This document shows positions 54,029 to 64,000 of a stretch of 64,000 bases of DNA, piece after piece. The translations under genes and the position numbers were made by a program. The stretch lies in the NCBI RefSeq assembly GCF_030272615.1, contig NC_081411.1, forward strand, positions 827,136,897 through 827,200,896, written 5' to 3'. The notes under the pieces are model-generated. The model was not told where the DNA came from. It made no database searches and saw only the letters and a list, made by a program, of their open reading frames with translations. This DNA comes from Cryptomeria japonica. Its lineage: Eukaryota; Streptophyta; Pinopsida; Cupressales; Cupressaceae. Numbering within the stretch: the stretch's first letter is position 1; the number at the start of each line of letters is the position of its first letter.

Positions 54029-56498
54029 TCATCTCCTATCCCTAGGGCTGGTGGCTGGAGAGTGTCGACTAGATGCTCCCTCCTAATCCGGTCGTGCAGG
54101 TGGACCCATGGGTGTGTAGCGCGATACAGACCATGAGTGACTCCGAGAGGAACTCCTACGATCCCTATCCATAAGGATAGCGCAATAGGAGGAAGCCTCG
54201 GTCTGAGCAACTGCTAGATCTCGCCATGCCCACTGAAGGTCCTCTGATAGGACTCTCTCTCTCCCTCCATATGTCTACCTGTACTCGGAATGGGGAGAAC
54301 AAGTCCTCATGCCGACCCGCGTTCCCCTGAGGTCTATAAGCAATCTGTGAGGAACTGGGGATCTGTGCCATCGTGGAAATGTCTGTCACTGCTTGCTGAA
54401 TCAGGGAACGCCACTCCTGCACATTAGCTGTAGCAGTAGAACAGATTTTTGTTAGTACCATTCTATATCATCAAAACATTAATAAATCAATATAAACCTA
54501 CTATACCTGGATCTCCCTCACGCTAGTAGGGATCATGATATGGTAGCATCTGTGACTGGGAACTACTAGGCTCCCCTCGCTTGAATAATCTGTGCACGAT
54601 GGGTGTAGGCTGGACGGTACTAGGAACAGGTCTTCGTATCGCCTCATGTTCCCCCTTTTGGGGAATAAGAGGAGGATCCAGAGCTATGGTATCATCTCCT
54701 GAATGGTGGGGAGCTACATCTGACCCCTCCTCATCATCTCTATCCTCATCCTCATCCTCGTCCGCATCCTCACCTGCATCCTCCTCATCCTCATCTCTAT
54801 CCATGTCCTCCTCCTCCTCCTCCTCGGCACTAGGCTGATCTCTTGTGGGTGGATCAGGATCTCCTGCCTCCTCATGACCCTCTCCCTCCTCTGGTTCCTC
54901 TGACCTAGATCCCAGATCCTCATCTCGGTCTCCATGGGCTGGGATGGCCTATCGGGTGATCTGGTGGAAAGATAGGCCCTGGGTATGATCTCATAAACCA
55001 TGAGACATACCTGCGCTGTGCTCCAGGCTCTGCAGAATAATCAGTGACTACATCCTGATCAGATCCCTCTATATCTATAGTCTCGATGTCATCTATCGTC
55101 GGTCTCGCTACTGCTCTAGGTCTGGAAAGGACCCGTGAGTGTCAAGTATAGATGGGCACATCGGCTGGAACACACTGCTCTAGCCCAAACTGCCTCCATA
55201 CTCGATCGAAGTAGAATGGGACTATGATGTGTGAATATCATCCCTGCAGTAGGTGGTTCCTCTGTAGGCATGCTAACTGTCTCTCCATCCCATCCCATCT
55301 GTGCATCCACAGATAGGGTCTCCATATGATCACCTCGGCTGTCAGTCTATCAAAAATCACTCTCCAATATAACAAATCTCCAAATCTCCACTCGCTGGTA
55401 AGTGGATAAGCAAACACCCTAGGTCGCTCGCTCGCCGTACTCAGTGGAAAGCTGACAGGTCTGGTGCATGTGAAGTGCTCTAAAATCCACACCTGCAGAA
55501 GTGTGCATGTCATCAAACTGCAACCCTGTCCAAATACATACTCCTCAAGGTCGTGATAGAGATGTGCAAGCATACTCTGACCCCAAGCATACACTCTCCT
55601 ATGTCTCTCCATAGCTTTGATGCACCATGTGAGACCCCCATGCATGTACGTACCTCACCCATTAGGGCAGACTGCTAGTGCTATGATGGCGATCATAAGG
55701 CGTCTCAGAAGGGGTACCTCCCCTGTAGGATGTAAGAGCCAGCTAACCATGATGCGACCTCTCGTCTCGCTCGGCATGACTCTCCCTATGCAATATACCT
55801 GCTCTCTCTGATGGTCCTCCGCTGACTGATCGGTCGCGTATGTAACAATCGCTCCTCTGATAGGAAGACGAAGTATACGGTACACGTCCTCGAGTGTAAC
55901 CATCAGCTCCCCTACTGGAAGATGAAATGTGCATGTGTTAGGATCCCATCGTTCCATCAATGCCATCAGCATCGCAGGATGGAACCGAATGGCTGGCATG
56001 AGGATCGCATACCATAATCCCACAATTGACAATGTGTCTCTCTCTGCTTGATTCAGTCGCAGAATCTGATCTCGCAAACTGTGAAGAATATGTCCCGCCA
56101 TATGCTCTCTCATGTATGGGAGACCCTGCAACACAAAAACATAACCGTAATCAGTACTTGATCATCAAAGTTACTCATGCAAACTGTCGAACATTGTATG
56201 CTAACCCTGAAATCCCTCGCCAAGCCCTGATTGGGAACCATGGCGCCCTGTCAGGGACCATGGTGCCCTGAAGGGACCATGGCGCCCTGAGGGGACCAGG
56301 GCGCCCCACAGGGACCATGGTGCCCTGGGTGGGGCCCGGGTCAGACTTCAGGGCCCGCAAACGATCACAGAAAAGTCAAATGCAGAAAATCAAAAGTCAA
56401 ATGTTTAGTCAACTCACCTCATCCCATGGCTCATCGTCGATCACGGCTTGGCGTAGGATCTCAATCCTCATGGGATGCTTCGGTCATCGTGAAGGCAT
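54029..56498 (-). pseudogene. Plant mobile domain (PMD) gene inside gypsy I, antisense, with introns
   Basis: Minus-strand gene model. Exon 1 is 56498-56418, ending GATGAG/GTGAGT. Intron 56417-56126 ends TGCAG. Exon 2 starts at 56125 (GLPYMREHMAGHIL) and reads the plant mobile domain: LWYAILMPAIRFHP, TCTFHLPVGELMVTLEDVYR, LRLPIRG, then RRVYAWGQSMLAHLYHDLEE. An acidic stretch ([20 protein letters not shown], about 54740-54800) follows after a frame change. A later exon (about 54435 down) ends with an Arg/Ser-rich tail at a TGA at 54029-54031. Stops at about 56484, 55646, 55235 and 55138 are all TGA, consistent with CGA-to-TGA decay. PMD proteins (MAIN/MAIL class) act in silencing and genome integrity in plants, and transposon-borne relatives are known. 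The function here is unknown. Confidence 0.8.
56233..56327. repeat. Five GC-rich ~19-bp tandem units in PMD intron 1
   Basis: Units start at 56233, 56254, 56273, 56292 and 56311 with consensus GGGACCATGGCGCCCTG plus a short spacer. They resemble half of the GC-rich dyads in the H and I LTRs. Confidence 0.85.
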
Positions 56499-57081
56499 GA
56501 TGATGGCTATGTGGGCTCCGCTGCAAATGAACAGTATTCTGAAATCAACAAAGTGAGAAATGCAAATGTCACTTTCAAAGTATATACTTTCATTCCTTTA
56601 CCTCTACTTTCGAAACCCTAATTTTCCTCTATCATTCATTTTATCATAACTTGGGTTTGGGAGATGCGATTTTTGAGCCATTTATTGCGTCGGAATCATA
56701 ATTTCATTCCCCTACTCTCGGGATGTTCCAAAAAGTGCTCTGATGAAGCCTATTTAGTGAATGTCCCTCATCAATACTCTCTTACACAATTTGTCATCAG
56801 TAAACATGCTACCCTGTTTCACCTCCCTAATAAGCAAGTCGAAATAGGGGGGGGCATATAGCTACTCACAAATTTCATCACTTTCCTTAGTAAGCATGAG
56901 GTGATTTTGTGATCTAACGTGTGTTTTGTAGGGTGCGGTTCCTAACTGTGTACTGCAGATACCACTGGGGGCTTCGTCCGACAACTTATGGATATATCCT
57001 TTTTCAAATGATGTTTACTTTTCTGTACTTTAGCTTGCATATGCACGTAGTCCTCATATGACCGCTAAAGTGGGGGCTAAA
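56499..57081. other. Element I 3' noncoding region and polypurine tract
   Basis: No gene recognised. The 3' end (57066-57081, AAAGTGGGGGCTAAA) is the polypurine tract of I, identical to that of H. Confidence 0.65.
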
Positions 57082-58737
57082 TGTAGCGTCGTAAATTGTA
57101 CGCACTTGCTAGGGTGGTATAATTTCGCACCTCGTTTAGCACCCGCCTTAGTGCATTTTACATTTTGCATTGCATTGCTCCTTTAGCACTTAATTAATCA
57201 AATTAATTAGGTCTAAGGTCCATTTCATCATCCTCTACATCATAAAGTTGGGCCCTTTCGTTAAAGCATGCCCTTTTCATCTTATTCCTCCAATACATCA
57301 CTCAATCAAAAACCCTAATTAAGTCCTATTTCGAACTTGGGGGCTTGGTTTCGGGGGTCAAAAAATCTTGAAATCACCTGTAACTTCGGGATTCTCTCTA
57401 AAATCATCATATCCGACGGCCCTGAAAATTTGGTGAAATGTTGTCGGGACCGTGGCGCCCGGAGTGCACATGGTCCCCGACATTTTTTCCAAAATTTTAG
57501 GAGCACAATCCAATCATAAAATAAATCTTAACCCCAAGAAATTGGCGGGAAATTCAATCTCTAGGTCGGCCAAAAGATGAAATTATGACCTAGGGTTTCC
57601 TACATAAGAGCTCTCTTTCTTCATTTGAAGGGATCCGATTTTTGTTTTCAGGAACCTCATAGGCAGTGAAAGAGCAGATCTTTGAAGACTTCAACAACAT
57701 TAAAAATCCTTCTATCAAGCATTTATCAATTTCATTCATCCATTTAGGGCTTGGAAGACATTGAAGAACAATAGGAGATTACCGACTGAAGATTGGCTTG
57801 TACTCCTCCCTTGAGGGTTGGGTATGATTTCATGTTGTTTTCATGTATTTGCATAAGCTTCAATATATCCTTTATTCATGCTTTAGATCACTTTGCATCT
57901 TGATTTAGAGCATTTACATTATCATTTACAAGCAATTAGGGTTTACTTTCTAGGTTGCTCTAGTTTGCTTTCTTGCATTTTAGGACCTTGCACACACACT
58001 AGGTCTGCACACATAATACATTTTACAAAAAAACTTGGCTATTCGTGGAGGTGGAAATCACCGAAGCAGGGGTTTGACTAAGGCAAAACCCTATATAGCC
58101 ACCCATACCATTTTCAGATATAAGTGCAGGTTTCGGGACTCGGACGACGCCGCAGGTGACAGATCCGGGAAGAGCAGGTCGAGACAGCACTCCGCACCAA
58201 ATTGCAAAACAAAAGACTGGGACAGGGGCATTGGGCACCCTGGTCCTACCAGGTCAGGGGCTCTGGGTGCCCTGGTCCCTTGGACAAAGGCGCTGGGCGC
58301 CCTGGTCCTCCTGACAGACAGTGTTTTTCGACATTTCCGGCAGTTTTCCAGAGTGCAAAACAGCAATTTCCGGTGCAGTTTTCGGGACAGAATCAGGACA
58401 GTGGTGCCCACGCCCCCATCCCGAACATTTTCAGTCCGATTTTGACTCCGGGTACACATCTACATTCTTATTTCATCCTTGTATTTACAGCTGTTCATTG
58501 TTTAATCTCAATTCTGCAATCTTGTTATTAGTTCGTACTTGCATTTTGGGATTAGGACTTGAACTTGCATCATTTTATCTTTCAATTTCAACGAAGGAAT
58601 AGATATCCCATGGCTCTCTCTTTCACAAAAAGAAGTAGCCAATTGTGTGATATCTCTAGGCTCTTTCGTATTCCGTAATGTGTGTCAAAAGGTAGGATTA
58701 GGGCATGTTAACCTAGTCTCGCTTTTTCCCCTACACA
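57082..58737 (+). repeat. 3' LTR of element I
   Basis: Second copy of 47045-48713 with scattered, mostly transition, differences and a small deletion near 58603. Dyad module at 57447-57476. TCTAC at 58738-58742 follows. Confidence 0.95.
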
Positions 58738-58742
58738 TCTAC

Positions 58743-58950
58743 ATTCTTTACAAAAGAGGGTATCCTTGCTGTCTCAACCCTTGAAACTCGTTTAGAATTC
58801 AATCTTGCATTGTGTGGGATTGGATCTTGTGAGTTTCAACCCCTCTTTTGAATGTAAAGTCTCTCCTAAGTGAAAACCGTCAATCATAGTGACCTCCTTT
58901 CTCTCTCCTTGGAGTGGGGGAAAACCTAGGGTTCGATTTTCCGCTTTACA
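58743..58950 (+). repeat. 3' LTR of element H, right part
   Basis: Continues the H LTR after element I; it matches 41837-42044 and ends CCGCTTTACA. CAAGT (58951-58955) is H's target duplication. Confidence 0.94.
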
Positions 58951-58955
58951 CAAGT

Positions 58956-59867
58956 ATACTAATCTGGGAGATATAGAGATCACTGAGGAACTTCTCCAAG
59001 AATTTCAAGAAAAACCCTCATTCCAAAGGCTTATGGAAAGACTCATTGAACATGACAAGGAAAAATATATGCTCATGCTAACTAGCAAAGGAGTTATACT
59101 TCCTGAAGATTTCGATACCAAAAACTTAAGGAATGTAGACAAACAAATTTTTAGAACAAGGTCTATAAATTACACCTATCAAGACCAACAAAGAGAAGAA
59201 GAAACACATGACCCGTAAATCATACATGAACAAAATAACACACTCGAACATAATCATGCCCGAAATTGGGATAATATTAATGAAAGGGAAGAATATTTCC
59301 CTCTACATGCAAATGCACCCATGGTCTCTCTTACATAATAAATTCAAATGCTGGAAATACAAATGTAGGACATGCAACAAAGGACCACAGTGCAAGACTC
59401 CTTGGATGAGATCTGTCCTTATCCCTTTGAGAGGAGATTAAACATGATACCTTTTCCCTTGAATTCAGATATACCAAAATATGACAAATATGATGATAAA
59501 AGTGATCCCCGCGATCATGATCAGGAATTTTGTACCATAAACGTAGAGTTTTCTCATGATGACACTCACTTAATGAGACTATTCCCAAGAAGTTTGGGAG
59601 GAAAAACAATGGAGTGGCTGTCTAAACTTGTACCTCCCATTAGATCATTTGATGAGTTGGTAAACAAATTTATCACACAATACTATAATATTCAACACGC
59701 AATCACCATATTGGATGTATGCAACACCAAACAAAAAAACAATGAAATGTTCATGGTATTTTTTCAGCATTGTAGAGGTATGGTTTCAAGATATCCTTGA
59801 GACGTTCCTAAAAAAGAAAAGATAGAGATCTTTATCGACAGTCTAAATAGTGAGATGAGTTATCAAC
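58956..59867 (+). pseudogene. Element J Gag, middle part (between H and the solo LTR)
   Basis: Same frame as 40757-40847. It reads YTNLGDIEITEELLQEFQ and IEHDKEKYMLML to 59218 (TAA), then after stops at about 59338-59370 the retrotransposon-Gag domain: RDHDQEFCTINVEFSHDDTH, LFPRSLGGKTMEWLSKL, SFDELVNKFITQYYN. A TGA at 59801 follows. The solo LTR interrupts at 59868, with TCAAC (59863-59867) duplicated at 61126-61130. Confidence 0.83.
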
Positions 59868-61125
59868 TGTAAAGCGGAAAATCGCGAGCGAACCCTAAGT
59901 GTTCCCCCCACCACTCCGAGGAGAGGGGAAGGAGGTCACTAGGGTTGACGGTTTTCACTTAGGGGAGACTTTACATTCAAAAGAGGGGTTGAAACCCACA
60001 AGATCCAATCCCACACAATGCAAGATTGGATTCTAAATGAGTTTCAAGGGTTAAGACAGCAAGGCTACCCTCTTTTGTAAAGAATGTAGATAGAAGGATT
60101 AAGCTAGGAATGCATGAAAAGTGAGAAAGATTCACTTATAAACTGAGATAGGGATATAGGATGAAGTTGCGGACCTGGAATTAGCAGTAAAATGTTGAGA
60201 CGGCACTGTCCTGCAAATTTGAGTGAAAGTTGACGGGACGATGGCACCCGGCGTGCACACGATCCTCCGAAAAATCCGGGAAACGAAGGGGGATCTATTC
60301 GTCTCTGCACAAGGATTCCAAATATTCAATTACAGCCATGTACCTGCAACCTACACATAGAAAAGTGAGGATGATTGGGGGGTTAGGGATTAGGGGTTTT
60401 CCCTTAGGTCAAACCCCAGTTTTGGAATTAACCAAGAAATGAGAATGCTGTAAATGTAAATGATTGTAATGTAAAACAAGTACTAGTGCCTTGTTGTAAG
60501 AATGTTTGTATTCTTACATGCGAAGGTGTAAATGTTGTTGTATGTTGTATGTTGTATGTGATCTGTGATCTCCTCTTCAATGGTTGAATCCTTGTCTTGA
60601 ATGCAACACTTAGCCTTGAATGGAGACTTAGAATGATCAATTGCTTGAAGGAATGCTTGAATGCTTGAATGCTTGAATGCTTGAATGCTTGAATGTCGTT
60701 TACGCATCTTGTACACATATGTCCTTCCTCTTTTTATCTACCCAAATGGGAGAGGAAAATGTAGTTTATATACTTGTCAATTAGGGTTGATAGACTGATT
60801 TTTCCGACCTTAGGCCGACTAGGAAACATTATTTTCCAATTTGCAAACATAAAGACCCGAAACCCAAAAGAGACCGGGCCCAAAAATAGGGCCAGGGACC
60901 AGGGTGCTAGGTGCCATGGTCCTGGGGGACCAGGGCATTGGGTGCTATGGTCCCACCTCCTGGGACAACGGGGTGCAAGGAGGAATCAGGCCAAGGTGCT
61001 GAAAAATGCAGTTTTTGATGTCATGAACAAGTTTCAGGGTCTCCATTCAGGTTCAGTGTTGCGTCGCCATCGTGAAGACCCAAATGCAGTCAAAATTGCA
61101 AGTGTCACAATTTTAGGATGCTACA
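59868..61125 (-). repeat. Solo LTR of the H family, reverse orientation
   Basis: Plus-strand ends TGTAAAGCGG and GATGCTACA are the reverse complement of the H LTR ends. It is flanked by perfect TCAAC duplications, so it is a true solo LTR from recombination between two LTRs, not a fragment. It contains reversed copies of the TATA box (60766-60772), the dyad module (60236-60265) and an expanded GCTTGAAT microsatellite (about 60650-60695). Confidence 0.95.
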
Positions 61126-61130
61126 TCAAC

Positions 61131-62692
61131 TCAAACTCCAATGCATACCATCTTTTGCCAAGTTAATCAAAAATGGAATCCAAGTAGAGGAATCTTACAT
61201 CAAGAAAGGAACATTGAAGTTCTATAAAGAAGGAACTAACTCATCCAGCACTCACTCCTTTAACAATCAAAACAACAACAAGACCTTAGACAAATCCATA
61301 TTTTGGACAAGAAACAAAAATGTTGTTAATGAAGGAGGAGTTGATGCTAATGATATGAAGTCCAAACAACCAGTATTAGCTTTATCAGGTGATCTTCAAT
61401 CTAACAAAAATCAAAAGGGTGTTAATCAAGGCCCTAACACTTATCCATAAAATACCAATCAAGGACCTTCAATTTAAAACATCAACAACAATACCCAAGG
61501 CAATAACTATACCCAAGGCAGCAACAATAACCAAGTCAACAATGCTAACTGAGGGAATAATACAAACCAAAGAGGAAACACCAACACTTTCCCAAATAGA
61601 TGCATCTACACACCATTGAGGAAAACCTTAGAATCATCATTTCGAGAACTCCTGGAAAACAAGATTGTCACATTACCAACCATAAAAAACTTTGAACCCT
61701 AGATCAAACCACCTTGGTGGAATGACTTGCATTTCTGTGATTTTCACCACAACAAAGGACATCACACAAATGATTGCATGAGGCTTAAGAATATTGTTCA
61801 GGATATGATCGATAGAGGTGATTTAACAGTTGACGGTCTCAAAACAAACGGTGACCATGACACCTTTAAAAATCCTCTTTTGAATTACAACAAAGAAGGA
61901 GCTTCATCATCAAACAATACAAGGGGCACTCATATAAATCACTTGTACAACAGCACCATCAATCACATATCAACATATGACAACCAAATAAATGTCATAA
62001 AAATCAAGGACAAACAAGACCATGCATCAATCAATGTAACAACCAGAGGTCAAAAATACGTCTTGAAAGGGCATACATCAACATCGACCACTATCCCCAA
62101 GACTCAATATGATTTGGTTAATCAAATGCAAAGAACTCCTACAAAAATATCCATATTCAAGTTACTCAAACTCTCACCAAAACATAAGGACATCTTAGAA
62201 CAAGCACTAGTTGAAACAAATGTTCCTCAAGATCTGGACATAGATAAATTCCAAGCCATGGTGACTCATATGACAGGGCCTCATAATCTCACCTATTTTG
62301 AACATGATAATATATCTTTGAGTCATCCACATAATACAACCCTTCATATTGAAGTCTTAGTCTACAAACATCAAGTTAAAAGAGTATTAATAGATGGAGG
62401 AGATGGTCTCAATATTTGTACTTTAAAACTTATCTGTGCATTAGGCTTATCTGAACAATCTATTGATCCACACAAAAATATCACCATAAAGGCCTATGAT
62501 GATGATGAAAGATCATCCAAAGGGACAATGATACTACCTATTCAAGTGGGACCAATACAAAGGGACACTATGTGCCAAGTCTTAGACATAGACTTAAAAT
62601 ACAATATTTTATTGGGTCATCCTTGGATACATGAAATGAAAGCAATGCCTTCAACATACCATCAGTGTGTCAAATTCCCATATAATGGATAG
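61131..62692 (+). pseudogene. Element J Gag C-terminus and protease
   Basis: Frame kept across the solo LTR. An Asn/Gln-rich low-complexity stretch (about 61240-61560) with three or four stops is followed by LRKTLESSFRELLENKIVTL and the Tat-type zinc motif CDFHHNKGHHTNDCMRLKN (about 61733-61790). Then comes an open frame with PTKISIFKLLKLSPKHKDIL and the retropepsin-like domain: VLIDGGDGLN (about 62387-62415) and ILLGHPWIHEMKAMPS (about 62608-62655). The residues after the active-site Asp (Gly-Gly-Asp) differ from the usual Asp-Ser/Thr-Gly. TAG at 62690-62692. Confidence 0.84.
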
Positions 62693-64000
62693 GAAATTTT
62701 CATATCTGTCGATAATAATCCTTTTCAACATTGGAATGCTATGGGACTAGCTCATGACAACCTGGTTCCACACAACAAGGAAACTCCAACTTCCTCAGCA
62801 TTAGATCATCATCAAGAAAAGCTCAAGTCTTTATCCATGGACTTCAAACAAAAGATTAAAATCAAAGAGCAAGGCATGGGAGAATACTCTTTCAAACCCA
62901 TGTATCTATCCAAATTGCCAACATCACCAAAATCTCATGGGCAACCTTCTGCATCAACACATCAAGCAACACAACCCATCACCAAGTTTGATGGCAAATT
63001 TATCCAATCAGGCACACTAGCAAATGAATCAGAAGAGAAAGACATCCTTAGTTGGCTATACAAGGATGAGGAAGAGGTCAGAGCTACTACTTTGGAGGTG
63101 GCTATACCAACACAACAATATGGAAAAGGATTCCTGACCATGTAACGGATGGGATACAACAACAAAGGACCTATAGGAAAGCGTCAAGAAGGCATTACAA
63201 AACCACTAGAACCTGCTTCACAATTTTCTCAAGACAAAACAAGGATGCAACATACCACCTAGGCACAAACAAACTGAGTATCAAAAACCTCATTAGAAAG
63301 CAAAGAAATAATACAATGAGAACTCATGGCAAGAGGAACTACACCAAGCAACAGAAACAACAAGGAAAGAGTGAGAGCACCAGGAAAAAGAGAAATGACA
63401 AGAGGAACTAGTCATTAAAAGGGAAGAAACATCTTATGAGAATGTACATCATGTATAGGAAGCTATTCAAAACAAGGCAGAGTCATCACTCAAAGAAATC
63501 ACTGCTCCTCAAGGAGAAACAATGTATGAACAAATGAAAAGGGTACAAGAAGGCTTTGATTTTGAATCAGAAAAAACTACAAGACTAGTATCAATTATTA
63601 GAGATGTGTTCTCACCCTACAATGTACCTATCACTAGCACTGAAAGACTCTGGATAATACTTCTGAAACTAATTCTAATGACTATGAATGGGATAGTTGT
63701 TCAAATATTACTAAGGATGATGAAGAAGGTACTATCCATTCACACACATCCCTTTCTTAGGAGGGATAAGGCATAGACTCTTGATTACTTGAACTTGGAC
63801 CACAACATATCTATGAGGCTAAGGAAAATGAGCAGCGGCACTATGAACAAGTCTACACAGAAGATGATACCATCGAAGACCTTGACAATATCATTAACCT
63901 AACCAACATCCCAAACAACTTTAACTCTACCTCTATCATGACACTTACCGCAGCTGACCTCGACCCACCAAATGACTCTCTACCACTCATATTTCCTAAT
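62693..64000 (+). pseudogene. Element J linker between protease and RT (runs off window)
   Basis: Same frame. 62741-63145 is open and includes KIKIKEQGMGEYSFKPMYLS, as in the linker upstream of RT in Tat-type elements. After several stops comes an acidic segment (about 63640-63930: DEEGTIHSHTS, EDDTIEDLDNIINLTNIPNN), equivalent to the acidic linker before RT in element I. No RT motif is reached by 64000. Confidence 0.72.

Larger units (their letters stand above)
47045..58737 (+). mobile_element. Ty3/gypsy retrotransposon I with antisense PMD gene
   Basis: LTRs 47045-48713 and 57082-58737; perfect TSD TCTAC (47040-47044 and 58738-58742) inside the 3' LTR of H. The primer site is tRNA-Trp type. 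Sense gag-protease-(RT fragment)-RNase H-integrase occupies one frame, 48888-53375. An antisense plant-mobile-domain gene follows at 54029-56498, then a polypurine tract. Lack of the RT catalytic core makes it non-autonomous. Extra antisense ORFs between pol and the 3' LTR, some with a plant mobile domain, are known in plant Tat-lineage gypsy elements. Confidence 0.96.
40848..58950 (+). mobile_element. Ty3/gypsy retrotransposon H (non-autonomous), interrupted by I
   Basis: LTRs at 40848-42044 and 46057-47044 plus 58743-58950 (1197 and 1196 bases). TSD is CAAGT (40843-40847 and 58951-58955), perfect. The primer site is tRNA-Trp type and a polypurine tract lies at 46042-46056. The 4-kb interior codes only for a Gag/protease-like polyprotein; RT, RNase H and integrase are absent. 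Its 3' LTR received element I at 47045 (TSD TCTAC). A solo LTR of the same family, in reverse, is at 59868-61125. Confidence 0.94.
36269..64000 (+). mobile_element. Ty3/gypsy retrotransposon J (Tat-like), continues beyond window
   Basis: The 5' LTR is at 36269-37705, with a tRNA-Lys-type primer site at 37710, a 3-kb leader, an extra ORF at 40324-40707 and gag from 40757. Element H (40848-58950; TSD CAAGT) and an H-family solo LTR (59868-61125; TSD TCAAC) interrupt gag, and the frame is kept across both. Gag tail and protease run to 62692, followed by an acidic linker. RT, RNase H and integrase must lie right of the window. A Tat/Ogre-like lineage is inferred from the CDFHH..GH..NDC zinc motif, the long leader and the ORF before gag. 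Confidence 0.86.

Noticed and set aside
54581-54838. Ser-rich plus-strand frame opposite the PMD gene
   Set aside because: It is the antisense shadow of the Asp/Glu-rich segment of the PMD protein.

Overview
The window is nuclear DNA of a seed plant and is almost entirely nested retrotransposons. A gymnosperm (conifer-like) source is my inference. It rests on the deep stacking of old, diverged LTR elements and on a TIR-NBS-LRR-type leucine-rich-repeat remnant whose C-terminus resembles conifer TNL proteins. I see no intact host gene, no RNA gene and no prokaryotic feature.

Left half (1-32362): a five-level nest. Copia element A (+, 1-797 and 8222-9812) holds Copia element B (+, 798-8221; target-site duplication AGTAA/AATAA) and is broken at 9813 by Copia element C (-, 9813-32362). 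C's gag holds a non-autonomous LTR element E (+, 16182-31349; TSD GGATC), which encodes only a coiled-coil, EKP-rich protein. E's 3' LTR holds a 5'-truncated LINE F (-, 20013-31174; 20-bp TSD). The LINE reverse-transcriptase gene holds Copia element D (-, 22315-29956; TSD AATTT), a relative of A and B.

Centre (32363-36268): a fragment of another minus-strand element, G, with a putative LTR. It abuts an LRR pseudogene (33685-35473) carrying three in-frame stops and one frameshift. About 0.8 kb of AT-rich DNA without genes follows.

Right half (36269-64000): Ty3/gypsy element J (+), with a tRNA-Lys-type primer site, a 3-kb leader and an extra ORF before gag; it runs off the window. J holds gypsy element H (+, 40848-58950; TSD CAAGT) and a reverse-oriented solo LTR of the H family (59868-61125; TSD TCAAC). 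H's 3' LTR holds gypsy element I (+, 47045-58737; TSD TCTAC). H and I have tRNA-Trp-type primer sites. I carries an antisense plant-mobile-domain gene and lacks most of its reverse transcriptase.

Most striking is J's leader, with two arrays (37771-38025 and 39523-39865) of a 9-bp motif, NTAGCGCAT, repeated at exactly 21-bp spacing with 12-bp linkers that are not conserved. Also notable are a 30-bp dyad module with fixed 8-14-8 geometry shared by different gypsy families, the coiled-coil-only element E, and decay by C-to-T stops (CAG to TAG in Copia, CGA to TGA in gypsy I).
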